This document shows, one piece after another, positions 1-8,247 of a stretch of DNA of 64,000 bases; positions within the stretch are counted from its first letter, which is position 1, and each line of letters opens with the position of its first letter. Under the pieces are notes generated by a model. That model made no database searches, was not told the origin of the DNA, and saw only the letters and a list, made by a program, of their open reading frames with translations. The position numbers and the translations under genes are program-made. This DNA is from an uncultured Prevotellaceae bacterium (GTDB lineage: Bacteria; Bacteroidota; Bacteroidia; Bacteroidales; Bacteroidaceae): the NCBI GenBank assembly GCA_902780635.1, contig CACZGH010000011.1, forward strand, positions 1-64,000, given 5' to 3'.

Positions 1-64
1 TGGCGGCCAATGACACCATGGATGTCAGAAGCACGCACATCAGGATGGATAGTCGTCTTTTCAT
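1..64 (-). CDS. Start of an exported protein, cut by the left window edge
   Basis: The first 21 codons begin at an ATG at 64-62 and read as a signal peptide: two arginines after Met-Lys, then a hydrophobic core (LSILMCVLLTSMVSLAA). The rest lies outside the window, so the product cannot be named. It is downstream of an AraC regulator and a hybrid two-component regulator on the same strand. In Bacteroidales such regulators often sit beside SusC/SusD outer-membrane uptake genes, so a TonB-dependent receptor is a reasonable guess but only a guess. Confidence 0.6.
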   Translation of the reverse strand, partial: MKRRLSILMCVLLTSMVSLAA

Positions 65-109
65 AACAATGTATTTTTTAGGTTAATTGGTGAATAAATT
101 ATTTCTAAG

Positions 110-141
110 GAGTTCAGGAGTCGAGGAGTTCAGGAGTTCAG
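110..141. repeat. Four-unit GAGTTNNG octamer array
   Basis: There are four perfectly phased 8-bp units: GAGTTCAG, GAGTCGAG, GAGTTCAG, GAGTTCAG. The array lies in the leader of the exported-protein gene at 1-64, downstream of the AraC gene. Three more arrays of the same family, also with exactly four units, occur at 20012, 48315 and 48364. Confidence 0.9.
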
Positions 142-164
142 ACATTTCCCTTGCCGGCTCCTAT

Positions 165-194
165 CTCCCCTCCTTTGGAGGGATTGGGGGAGGT
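165..194. repeat. GC-rich palindromic spacer element, copy 1
   Basis: CCCTCC-TTT-GGAGGG (168-182) is a perfect 6-bp inverted repeat, followed by ATTGGGGGAGGT. The reverse complement of the element at 29026-29053 matches it closely, differing mainly at two bases after the stem and one G, so this is a dispersed repeat. It has no T-run on either side and so is not a classical terminator. Confidence 0.75.
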
Positions 195-211
195 GTTTCC
201 TTTCTATTTCG

Positions 212-219
212 CAAAGATA
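212..219 (-). promoter_or_regulatory. Bacteroidetes -7 box for the left-edge gene
   Basis: On the minus strand the bases read TATCTTTG followed by CG, a good match to the TAnnTTTG -7 element. No clear -33 TTTG is seen at the right distance. A transcript from here would have a leader of roughly 140 nt containing the palindrome and the octamer array before the ATG at 64. Confidence 0.5.
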
Positions 220-281
220 CTCAATTATTCAAAAAGAGCGTTGTCAGAAATAAGCCTATGTTTGTCTAAAACAAGCGAGTG

Positions 282-800
282 CTAAATTCCCTCTTCAATA
301 TCAGTCTCTATGGACGCATTGACCGCATCGGCTCTCTCACCTGCATGGAACGCTTGACGCTTGATATGCTCCTCGAGAGAGGGGCCTTTGTCCATATGGG
401 CCTTGGCATATTGAGAGGGTGACATCCCGACACAATGCCGGAAGACATGGCATAAATGGGCAGAGTCAGCAAAGCCACAACGATGGGCCACTTCCAGCAC
501 TGAGATATTGGGGTATCGCTCAAGCAGCCGCTTTGACTCCTCTATCCGTAAGTCCGTGACAAATTTCTTGGCTGTCATTCCTGTGGCCGCCTTGACACGT
601 CGGTTGAGCTGAGAGGTACTCATACTTAGTTGGTCAGCCAAGGAACAAAGGTCGACCTGTCTTGAAGGCATATTCTCGAATAATGCTTTGACCAACAATT
701 CAAAAAGCTGTTTGTCGCTGTATGTCTTGATACTCATAAGGTGAGATTGTGATGATGTGAAGTCACGAGAGTGACATAGGGTTTGCAGTCTCAGAATCAT
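282..800 (-). CDS. Small AraC-family DNA-binding regulator
   Basis: This 172-residue protein is essentially a free-standing AraC DNA-binding domain with two helix-turn-helix units (about residues 50-140), including the signature VAHRCGFADSAHLCHVFRH and the PSQYAK end. There is no ligand-binding or dimerisation domain of the usual AraC type. Its sequence parallels the C-terminal output domain of the adjacent hybrid kinase, suggesting duplication of that domain. An internal ATG at 737 (MSIKTYSD) is an alternative start and marks where similarity to the kinase tail begins. A TGTCAT-G-ATGACA palindrome at 802-814 abuts the upstream start and could serve autoregulation. The family call is firm, the target genes unknown. 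Confidence 0.85.
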   Translation of the reverse strand: MILRLQTLCHSRDFTSSQSHLMSIKTYSDKQLFELLVKALFENMPSRQVDLCSLADQLSMSTSQLNRRVKAATGMTAKKFVTDLRIEESKRLLERYPNISVLEVAHRCGFADSAHLCHVFRHCVGMSPSQYAKAHMDKGPSLEEHIKRQAFHAGERADAVNASIETDIEEGI

Positions 801-860
801 CTGTCATGATGACAAGAATCATCTGGCTGCAAAAAAACAAAAAACATCACCAAGTCATTT

Positions 861-907
861 GTCAAAACGGAACATATTTTTGTCAATATAGAACATATTG
901 ACAAAAA
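861..907. promoter_or_regulatory. Probable operator: nested direct and inverted repeats
   Basis: A perfect 13-bp inverted repeat, TTTTTGTCAATAT (877-889) and ATATTGACAAAAA (895-907), is separated by 5 bp. Overlapping it is a direct repeat with a 21-bp period: GTCAA-N4-GAACATATT at 861-878 and again at 882-899. Two turns of helix between direct half-sites is the usual geometry for AraC-type output domains. The site lies between the hybrid kinase stop codon and the small AraC gene. It could also fold as an AT-rich hairpin at the kinase mRNA end. Confidence 0.55.
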
Positions 908-3790
908 CTAACCACGCATCGACTTCACATACTGCGTAGGGGTCATACCAAACTTGCGACGGAACGTGTGGGTGAGGTGTGAATGATCGGCAAAACCACA
1001 ACGAAGGGCAATATCAAGAAGCGTCAAAGGGGGCTGCTCCAACAATAGCCGCTTCGCCTCATCCAAACGACGGGAGACAATGTATTCGGAGGGAGTGACG
1101 TCTGCCACCGCTTTGAGTTTACGCCCTAACTGCTGACGACTGATGGCCAACTCCTGAGCCACGGTAGTGGCATCGCATGTGCCCTGAGGCATGAGACGGA
1201 AGATGATGCCGTCGAGCTTACTTAGGAACTGCTCATTGGCCACCATCACATGTTGCTCATAGACGTTCTTCTCTGCGGTGATAGAAGATTCCGCTGTCTT
1301 ATCCTCTTCCGTCTGCTGGGTTTGCAAATACTTTTGCTGCAACAGATGGCGCTGCTCCAACAGCTTGGCAACCCTTAGTTGCAACTCCTCAGCAAGGAAG
1401 GGTTTGAGAAGATAGGCGTCGGCACCAGCTGAAAGGCCTGTGAGACGGTCGGCATCCGTGGCACGCGCCGTGAGGATGATGATAGGTATATGATTGGTCA
1501 ACTCGTCTGAGCGGATCTGTTGACATAGTTGAAGACCATCCACATCGGGCATCATGATATCGGTGACAATCAAGTCGGGCATCTGCTGGCGGGTCATCTC
1601 AAGCCCTTGACGGCCATCACTGGCATAGATCACATCATATTCATCATGGAGCACACTACCGATATAATAGGCCACGTCATGGTTGTCCTCCACCACAAGA
1701 ACACGGGTTCGTGTATCGTCGTCTATCTGATCCTCAGAGGGGGTCTCAGGCTGTTTGTCGAGCGAAGAAGGGCCAAGGGAAAGAGGAAGCTGGGTGTCTA
1801 TGGGTTCCTCAGCGGCCACAAGGCGGTCATTGCCAGACAAAGACTCCTTGAGAGGAAGGGTGATAGTGAACACGGTCTGTTCTCCCGGGGTGCTACTCAC
1901 TTCCACTTTTCCACCCAATGCCTTGGCCAACTGACTAACGAGTGTCAGTCCCACACCTGTGCCTGTATAGGTTTGGTTGGCACCTTGATAGAATGGCTCA
2001 AACACATGGCCGAGGTCCTCGGGACGGATGCCGACACCCGTGTCGGCCACACTGACACGCATCGCCTCATCGGCGTAGTCCGCCGTCACTGTCACCACAC
2101 CGCCTTGTGGGGTGAATTTGAGGGCATTGGAGAGCAGGTTGCCCACCATTTTCTGCATATAGTCGGCAACGAAATAGGTGCTCTTCTGACCTAAGGGACG
2201 GTGGAAACGAAGTTCGACACCCCTCATCTCCGCCATCGGGCGAAAACGCTCGACAATCATCTCTATATAAGTCGCCACATCGCCCTCCTGCCATGCCAAC
2301 TGACTGTTGAAGGCGGTCACCTTGGAGATGTCAAGCAACTGGTTGACCAGATGAAGCAGTGACTGGCCATTGCGTTCGATGGCAGCCAGTGACTCCTTTT
2401 TGCCGTGATCCTCTTCCACAGCACTCAGACGTTGTGCCAAGCCAAGGATGACTGTGAGGGGCGTGCGAAACTCATGGGTGACATTCGTAAAAAACGTCTC
2501 ACGGTCGGCCTGTAACCGACGTGTGGCCTCCTGGGTGCGCTTGCGAAGCCGGTTGATATAACCAAGCACAGCAATGATGGCCAACAGAAGTAGGATGCCC
2601 AAGGCAGAGCCAAATATGACCAGCCGCATGTGACGCCGACTCTCGGCATTGGCCTCCTGTAGTTCATCGTTATGAAAAGCAGCATTGGCATTGCTAAGAG
2701 CCTCATGCATCTCAGCATGGTGGAGAGAGTCGAGCATTGTAGCATAGCGCCGCAAGGCACGGTTGGCCTCGTGTGGGTTGTTGGGCTCAAGGGCGTCGCC
2801 AAGAGAGAAATAGTCGTAGCACGCAGAACGGAAATTGCCTATTTCTTCTTGAAGCGCTATCGCACGGCGGAGCACAGGCACCGCCTCACTGTTGCGCTTC
2901 ATGTCGATCAGAGTGTATGCCTCATTCTCCAAGGTGAGGGCGAGCAGATTGCGGTCCACCACCTCCATCTGTTCCACCATATGCACTACCTCACGTGCAA
3001 TAGCAAGAGACCGCTCGAAGTCGCCTTTGCGGTTGTAAGCGTAGCTCAACTGACACAGATGGTTGGCAACACCTGCATCATAGCCGATCGCACGGGCAGC
3101 CTCCACAGCCTGGTGACCATAATCGACGGCTTTGTCGGGTTCCTTGGCCACTGTATAGACCTCACAAGCAATGCCCAGATAGTTGTGTGTGTTCTGGTTT
3201 GAGCCGGTAAGCCGGTCGGTCTCGATGGCTTTCTCCACAAAATACTTTGCCTCATCAGTCATGCCAAGCGAGATGTTGATGATGGCCTGATAATTGTAAG
3301 AACGAGCCAAAGGTTGCATCAGACCATGCTTTCTGCTGAACTTTTCAGCATCCAGCTCACTCTCAGTGGCCTCGGCATTGCGACCTGTCTTGTAAAGGCA
3401 ATAGCCACGGTCGCATAACAAGGTGGCATGATATTCGGGGGAATTGCCATCCGCCAAGGGAAGAGCTTGTTCTATCAGCGCAAGGCTTTCTTTGAAATAA
3501 CCGTTGTTGTAATAGAATCGTTCTGCCGCCAGCCACACAAGGAAATGGAGGGTGTCGGTGGGAAGATTGCGATCAATCTCTCGGTTGAGATGTATCAATT
3601 GGTCATCGGCCATACATGAGGAGATAATCTGCCGACCAATCGTCACCTTGCCTTCTTTCTTAGTCTGTCCAAAAGCGGTGAGCAAAGAATCAATCGTAGC
3701 TGGAGCCACGACACCTTCTTTTCCCATGACAGACAAGGGTAACAACACAAGAAGGCAAACTATCACAACAACTAATCTATTTCTTTTCAT
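908..3790 (-). CDS. Hybrid two-component system regulator with TPR sensor
   Basis: This single protein carries sensing, phosphotransfer and DNA binding. The ATG at 3790 (MKRNRLVVVIVCLL) gives a clean signal peptide; an ATG 21 nt further upstream is possible. From 3790 (960 aa) the order is: periplasmic TPR-like helices to about 375, a membrane segment at about 390-412, HisKA with the phospho-acceptor His439 (NVTHEFRTPL), HATPase with N and G boxes (VGNLLSNALKF, DTGVGI, GTGVGL), a receiver with Asp744 (DIMMPD) and Lys796, and a C-terminal AraC domain (LRCGFADHSHLTHTF). It lacks the beta-propeller sensor of classical Bacteroides HTCS proteins, hence the shorter length. The signal it senses is unknown; it probably controls a nearby polysaccharide or peptide uptake locus. 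Confidence 0.92.
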   Translation of the reverse strand: MKRNRLVVVIVCLLVLLPLSVMGKEGVVAPATIDSLLTAFGQTKKEGKVTIGRQIISSCMADDQLIHLNREIDRNLPTDTLHFLVWLAAERFYYNNGYFKESLALIEQALPLADGNSPEYHATLLCDRGYCLYKTGRNAEATESELDAEKFSRKHGLMQPLARSYNYQAIINISLGMTDEAKYFVEKAIETDRLTGSNQNTHNYLGIACEVYTVAKEPDKAVDYGHQAVEAARAIGYDAGVANHLCQLSYAYNRKGDFERSLAIAREVVHMVEQMEVVDRNLLALTLENEAYTLIDMKRNSEAVPVLRRAIALQEEIGNFRSACYDYFSLGDALEPNNPHEANRALRRYATMLDSLHHAEMHEALSNANAAFHNDELQEANAESRRHMRLVIFGSALGILLLLAIIAVLGYINRLRKRTQEATRRLQADRETFFTNVTHEFRTPLTVILGLAQRLSAVEEDHGKKESLAAIERNGQSLLHLVNQLLDISKVTAFNSQLAWQEGDVATYIEMIVERFRPMAEMRGVELRFHRPLGQKSTYFVADYMQKMVGNLLSNALKFTPQGGVVTVTADYADEAMRVSVADTGVGIRPEDLGHVFEPFYQGANQTYTGTGVGLTLVSQLAKALGGKVEVSSTPGEQTVFTITLPLKESLSGNDRLVAAEEPIDTQLPLSLGPSSLDKQPETPSEDQIDDDTRTRVLVVEDNHDVAYYIGSVLHDEYDVIYASDGRQGLEMTRQQMPDLIVTDIMMPDVDGLQLCQQIRSDELTNHIPIIILTARATDADRLTGLSAGADAYLLKPFLAEELQLRVAKLLEQRHLLQQKYLQTQQTEEDKTAESSITAEKNVYEQHVMVANEQFLSKLDGIIFRLMPQGTCDATTVAQELAISRQQLGRKLKAVADVTPSEYIVSRRLDEAKRLLLEQPPLTLLDIALRCGFADHSHLTHTFRRKFGMTPTQYVKSMRG

Positions 3791-3850
3791 CAAAAAACAG
3801 TATTTCGCCATTCACACATTATATTCAGCCATATCTCCAACGAAACAATG

Positions 3851-3858
3851 CAAAAATA
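3851..3858 (-). promoter_or_regulatory. -7 box for the hybrid regulator
   Basis: The minus strand reads TATTTTTG followed by C, matching TAnnTTTG, about 60 nt upstream of the ATG at 3790. No clear -33 element was identified. Confidence 0.4.
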
Positions 3859-3933
3859 ATGAAAAATCCGGAAATGACCACTCTATGGTAACAATAATAT
3901 TACAAATTGTATACAAACAGGATACACTCTGTG

Positions 3934-4917
3934 TCAATATTCTAGATACGGGGCCAACCGCTCTATCATCTCAGGTGCAAACTCAGGTAACAGCCTCAGG
4001 TCATTGAGGTCATGGATGGAGCCACGCAACCTGCGATAACTGAGGATAGCGCGAGCCTGGTTGAAACTGATATAGGGGTGCTTGCGCAACTGGTCCTCAC
4101 GCAATTGGTTGATATTTAACTTATGTGTTGGACCCGCACTAACCAGCAGATATGGCAGGGCTTCCTGAGGGAAACCCTCTATCTCTAACAGCTGTCTAGG
4201 ATCATAAAAGCCACCCAGCTGGTCACGGTAGCGCACGATCCGACGAGCATAATATGCACCTATGCCTGGCACCTTACGCAACTGGGTAGTATCGGCCAAG
4301 TTGAGGTCAATGTGCTCACCAGCACTCAACTTGACAGGATATAGCAATGTATCACGCACGTAGCCACCAGACGAGGACATCCCGCCCTCACCAGAATGTC
4401 CAGGATAACCAGAGTTTCCGGAAAACCCGGAATGTCCAGGATTTCCGGTATTTCCGCTCTTTCCATGATGCCTTCTGCCATAGACCTCGGAGGCCGGCCG
4501 AAACTCCTCTGCAATACGAATATAGGGTGCAAGCCTGCGATACTGTCCCACCGTCAACCCATAGAGACGGGCAAAATCCTCTGGGTACGAATAGACACCC
4601 CCTTGAGCACGGTAACGATAGATGTTGCGCACCTGCCATGGCTGCAGTCCAAGACGAAGCAGCTGGGTGCTGTCAGCAGTATTGGGGTCGAAAGGGAAAA
4701 GTTCCACTTGGCGCCCCTCTGCCCCATACTGAGAAGCATGCGCCTCATCTCCCTTTGTCGCCGTCAAGACACTGTCGGGCATAGGATTGGGAGTCTCACT
4801 ATTGCCACGCCCGATGAGAAAGACAGCCACCAATGCCACCACCGCCACAGACAGAGCGACCATCAGCACACGGCGGTCTGACTTCTGAAAATAGAAAAAC
4901 TCTTTTAGAAACCCCAT
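3934..4917 (-). CDS. Membrane-anchored helix-hairpin-helix protein (ComEA-like repeats)
   Basis: The 327-residue protein has a short cytoplasmic N-terminus, one membrane segment (about residues 19-36, LMVALSVAVVALVAVFLIG) and three helix-hairpin-helix modules of the ComEA type: FDPNTADSTQL (about 75-135), IDLNLADTTQLRKVPGIG (about 205-260) and LNINQLREDQL (about 268-327). Such modules bind DNA non-specifically, as in the competence receptor ComEA. A role in DNA handling at the envelope is inferred, not shown. Between modules 1 and 2 lies a 28-residue collagen-like Gly-X-Y stretch, unusual for this family. The gene ends 117 nt from the HTCS start region and may be a single-gene unit. Confidence 0.8.
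   Translation of the reverse strand: MGFLKEFFYFQKSDRRVLMVALSVAVVALVAVFLIGRGNSETPNPMPDSVLTATKGDEAHASQYGAEGRQVELFPFDPNTADSTQLLRLGLQPWQVRNIYRYRAQGGVYSYPEDFARLYGLTVGQYRRLAPYIRIAEEFRPASEVYGRRHHGKSGNTGNPGHSGFSGNSGYPGHSGEGGMSSSGGYVRDTLLYPVKLSAGEHIDLNLADTTQLRKVPGIGAYYARRIVRYRDQLGGFYDPRQLLEIEGFPQEALPYLLVSAGPTHKLNINQLREDQLRKHPYISFNQARAILSYRRLRGSIHDLNDLRLLPEFAPEMIERLAPYLEY
4381..4464 (-). repeat. In-frame nonamer repeat encoding collagen-like Gly-X-Y
   Basis: Nine consecutive Gly-X-Y triplets plus a final Gly (GKS GNT GNP GHS GFS GNS GYP GHS GEG G) are encoded by 9-nt units resembling CCGGANNNT. It sits inside the helix-hairpin-helix gene as a linker. The repeat is visible at the DNA level, not only in the protein. 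Confidence 0.85.
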
Positions 4918-4961
4918 CCTTTTTCGTCAAGTCTTATTCGTTTCAGGTATTATCACCATGA

Positions 4962-6320
4962 TTATATCACTCTCAGCTGATGCAAAAACACCGCCAGAAT
5001 GCACGCCGGACACACAAAGCGCACCAACACCATATATATATCTATCAGATGGCCACGATGAGCGCCCCAGTTGGTGAGTTGCTCCTGCACCACACGACGA
5101 GGGATATACCAACCCACAAAAAGGCAGGTAAGAAACGAGCCCAACGGCAAAAGTACTTGGGCTGTCAGTCCATCGCAGAAGCCCAAAATGTTCATACCCC
5201 ACAGACGGAGGTCGGAAAGCACTCCATTGGACAACGAACACAGCACACCAATCACACAACATGCCACAGTGACCACCCAAGCGCCCCGCTGACGGCTCAC
5301 ATGCAGTTCCTCATGGAAAAACGCCGTGCCTATCTCATGCATGGAGATGGTGGAAGTGAGAGCAGCCAGGGCCAAAAGAGAATAAAAAAGGATGGACACG
5401 ACATACCCCACCACGGGAACTCCACCAAACGCTTCCTGAAAGACATTAGGCAGGGTAATAAAAATGAGTGACGGACCACTGTCGGGACTTACCCCCACAG
5501 AGAATGCCGCAGGGAATATCACCATACCTGCGAGGATGGCGATCAGCGTGTCGAGCAAAGCTATCTGACAGGCTGACTTCATCAGGTGGATGTCGCGACC
5601 GAAATAGGAAGCGTAGGTGCACAGACAAGCCGTGCCAAGACTGAGCGAGAAGAAAGCCTGACCCAGCGCCTCCAACATCACACTATGGGTGACCTTGGAA
5701 AAATCGGGCTTGAAAAGAAAGATGATGCCATCCATGGCGCCTGGCAACATACACGAGGCGACGATCAAGATGACCAACAACACCAAAAGCGTGGGCATGA
5801 GCAACTTGGAAGCCCGCTCTATGCCATTGCGTACACCACGTACCACCACAAAATGGGTGATGAGGATGAAACCTATCGTCCAAAGAGTGGGCTTGAGCGG
5901 ATGGGCGGAGAAAGACTCAAAATAATGCGCCACATAGGTGGCGTCGCCCTGAAGAGAACCCATCAGTGAAGCGAACAAATATTGCAGGCACCAACCAGCT
6001 ATCACGGCATAGAAACCCAGGATAATCATCGAGGTGAGCACTCCCAGATAACCGATCACACGCCATGGTGTGCGACCCGCCAACCGTTGATAGGCCCGGG
6101 CCGCATTGGACTGCGACGACCGACCCACAATAAATTCTGCCACCATGCCCGGGATGCCCAACAAAAACACACAGAACAGATAAATCAAGATAAAGGCAGC
6201 CCCACCGTTCATTCCCGTCATATAGGGGAAACGCCAGATGTTGCCCAGTCCCACCGCACTTCCTGCCGTGGCCAGGATAATGCCAATCCGACTGCCGAAA
6301 CTCGCTCTCTTTGACTCCAT
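4962..6320 (-). CDS. Sodium:neurotransmitter symporter family transporter (paralogue 1)
   Basis: This 452-residue polytopic membrane protein belongs to the SNF/NSS family of Na+-coupled amino-acid (or similar small solute) symporters. The diagnostic first helix is present: FGSRIGIILATAGSAVGLGN followed by IWRFPYM and GGAAFILIY, which forms part of the Na+ and substrate sites in the LeuT fold. About twelve hydrophobic segments can be traced, and the length is normal for bacterial members. The ATG at 6320 gives the conserved short N-terminus MESKRASFGSR. It lies 41 nt downstream of a close paralogue on the same strand and is probably co-transcribed. The substrate cannot be predicted from sequence alone. 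Confidence 0.92.
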   Translation of the reverse strand: MESKRASFGSRIGIILATAGSAVGLGNIWRFPYMTGMNGGAAFILIYLFCVFLLGIPGMVAEFIVGRSSQSNAARAYQRLAGRTPWRVIGYLGVLTSMIILGFYAVIAGWCLQYLFASLMGSLQGDATYVAHYFESFSAHPLKPTLWTIGFILITHFVVVRGVRNGIERASKLLMPTLLVLLVILIVASCMLPGAMDGIIFLFKPDFSKVTHSVMLEALGQAFFSLSLGTACLCTYASYFGRDIHLMKSACQIALLDTLIAILAGMVIFPAAFSVGVSPDSGPSLIFITLPNVFQEAFGGVPVVGYVVSILFYSLLALAALTSTISMHEIGTAFFHEELHVSRQRGAWVVTVACCVIGVLCSLSNGVLSDLRLWGMNILGFCDGLTAQVLLPLGSFLTCLFVGWYIPRRVVQEQLTNWGAHRGHLIDIYMVLVRFVCPACILAVFLHQLRVI

Positions 6321-6361
6321 AATGCTCTGATGAATAAAAGAAGAACCCTAAAAAACTGTCA

Positions 6362-7726
6362 TTAGATGACTTTGAGCTGATTCAGAAACACCAGCAAAAT
6401 GCACACAGGACACACAAAACGCACACAGAAGAGATAGACACCATACAGGGCACCGCTCACCGTGCCCCAATTGGTCAACTCATCATGCAACACCTGCTTA
6501 GGCACATACCAGCCCACAAACAAACAAGTAAGAAAACCGCCTATCGGCAGGAAAATCTGACCAGTGACAAAATCAAAGACGTCAAACAGCGACTTGCCAA
6601 ACAGGCTCAGACCTTCGTATGCGCCCAAAGACAACGAACAGAACACGCCTATGATGCCACATGACACCGTCACAATGGTAGCGGCACTGCCTCGGGAAAT
6701 GTGCAACTCCTCCTGGAAAAACGCGGTGCTCACCTCATGCAAGGAAATCAGCGACGTAAGAGCAGCAAGCGCCAGCAACAGATAAAACAACACCGAGACG
6801 ACAAAGCCCACCACCGGCATGGCGGCAAATGCCTGATGAAACACGTTGGGAAGGGTGATAAACACTAACGAGGCACCCGAATCGGGACTGATGCCGACAG
6901 AGAACGCGGCGGGGAATATCATCAGACCGGCAAGAATGGCCACCAAACAGTCAATCAGACTGATCTGGACTGCAGACTTCACCAAGTTGGTCTGACGGGT
7001 GAAATAGGAGGCATAGGTGCATAAACACCCCATGGCAATACTCATAGAATAAAACGACTGCCCCAATGCCCCTAAAAACACGCCACTGTCGACCTTGGAA
7101 AAATCGGGCTTGAAAAGGAAGGAGATGCCACGCTCAGCGCCTGGCAGCAAACACGAGGCCACCACGATGATCAGCAGCAGGACAAACAGGGTGGGCATCA
7201 TCATCTTAGATGCCCGTTCGATACCATTCTCCACCCCACGGACAATCACTACATGCGTGATGACCAAAAACAACAGCGCCCATACCACAGGCTTGACAGG
7301 ACTGGCCGTGAACTCGGCAAAATAGCGCTGCACATAGGTCGCATCACCATCCATTGTACCTGTCAGGGCACCATACACATACTGCAGGCACCAACCCGAC
7401 ACCACACAATAGTAACCGGTGATAAGGAATCCTGTGAGGACTCCCAAAAAGCCCACCCACTTCCAAGGGGTGCCATTGGACAACTTGGTATACGCACGCG
7501 CCGTATTGGAAGCACCATGCCGGCCGATGATAAACTCGTTGACCATACAGGGGATGCCCAATAACAGCACACAACACACATATACAATAATGAAAGCTGC
7601 ACCACCATTCTGACCTGCCATATATGGGAAACGCCATATATTACCTAAGCCCACCGCACTTCCTGCTGTGGCTAAGATAATACCCAGTCGGCTCCCAAAA
7701 TTGACCCTTTCTTTGCTTTGCGACAT
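6362..7726 (-). CDS. Sodium:neurotransmitter symporter family transporter (paralogue 2)
   Basis: This 454-residue SNF/NSS symporter strongly resembles its downstream neighbour along its whole length (FGSRLGIILATAGSAVGLGN, IWRFPYMAGQNGG, SFLFKPDFSKV, FPAAFSVGISPDSG). The start was placed at ATG 7726 (MSQSKERVNFGSR), which matches the paralogue's N-terminus; the open frame extends to a TTG at 7759, which is unlikely to be used. The pair looks like a tandem duplication that has diverged, possibly to handle different amino acids. A promoter lies just upstream in the divergent spacer with the VanZ-like gene. Confidence 0.92.
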   Translation of the reverse strand: MSQSKERVNFGSRLGIILATAGSAVGLGNIWRFPYMAGQNGGAAFIIVYVCCVLLLGIPCMVNEFIIGRHGASNTARAYTKLSNGTPWKWVGFLGVLTGFLITGYYCVVSGWCLQYVYGALTGTMDGDATYVQRYFAEFTASPVKPVVWALLFLVITHVVIVRGVENGIERASKMMMPTLFVLLLIIVVASCLLPGAERGISFLFKPDFSKVDSGVFLGALGQSFYSMSIAMGCLCTYASYFTRQTNLVKSAVQISLIDCLVAILAGLMIFPAAFSVGISPDSGASLVFITLPNVFHQAFAAMPVVGFVVSVLFYLLLALAALTSLISLHEVSTAFFQEELHISRGSAATIVTVSCGIIGVFCSLSLGAYEGLSLFGKSLFDVFDFVTGQIFLPIGGFLTCLFVGWYVPKQVLHDELTNWGTVSGALYGVYLFCVRFVCPVCILLVFLNQLKVI

Positions 7727-7806
7727 ACTAATATTCAACAACGACTGTGAAACTGACAAACGTCAATAAAGACAGCCAGAAACAAAAATATAAGAAAAAT
7801 ATGGCG

Positions 7807-7834
7807 CAAAATTATAAAAAACTATCTACTTTTG
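7807..7834. promoter_or_regulatory. Divergent promoters for the symporters and the VanZ-like gene
   Basis: Minus strand: TAATTTTG (7814-7807) is preceded 20 bp upstream by TTG of a TTTTGTTG stretch, a fair -33/-7 pair for the symporter genes. Plus strand: TACTTTTG at 7827-7834 is a -7 box for the VanZ-like gene, about 20 nt before its ATG. The two promoters overlap, so polymerase binding at one may exclude the other. Confidence 0.55.
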
Positions 7835-7854
7835 CAACAAAATCGTAAGCAGAA

Positions 7855-8247
7855 ATGAAATATCTCTATCATCTTATCATAAAATATCCACTTTCATGCC
7901 TCTTGATAGTGGTCATCTGGTATCTGTGTTTCTTCACACCACCTGAAACAAAACTCAACGAAGTGGACTACATTGACAAATGGACGCACATCGTCATGTA
8001 CCTAGGCACATGCTCCGTCATCTGGATAGAATATCTGAAAAGGCACACAAAAGTGGAATGGACAAAAGCCATCCTACTCGCATGGCTTGCGCCCATCCTG
8101 ATGAGTGGTCTGATAGAACTGCTCCAAGCCCATTGTACCAACGGCCGAAGAAGCGGCGAATGGCTCGATGTCGCAGCCAACTCTATCGGAGTGACTCTCG
8201 CACTCGTTATCGGTATTCTGGTGGCAAGGTATCACGGAAAAGCTTAA
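7855..8247 (+). CDS. VanZ-like small membrane protein
   Basis: This 130-residue protein has about four hydrophobic segments and the pattern of the VanZ-like family: an acidic/aromatic segment after helix 1 (DYIDKWTHIVMYLG) and a GLIELLQ...GEWLDVAANSIG stretch before the last helix. VanZ confers low teicoplanin resistance in enterococci, but most bacterial VanZ-like proteins have no known function, so no resistance role should be assumed. Its last 41 nt overlap the convergent CYTH gene. Confidence 0.8.
   Translation: MKYLYHLIIKYPLSCLLIVVIWYLCFFTPPETKLNEVDYIDKWTHIVMYLGTCSVIWIEYLKRHTKVEWTKAILLAWLAPILMSGLIELLQAHCTNGRRSGEWLDVAANSIGVTLALVIGILVARYHGKA

Noticed and set aside
87-269. A 60-codon plus-strand frame in the leftmost spacer
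   Set aside because: It is built from the octamer array and the palindrome, has no family resemblance and runs opposite to the promoter found there.
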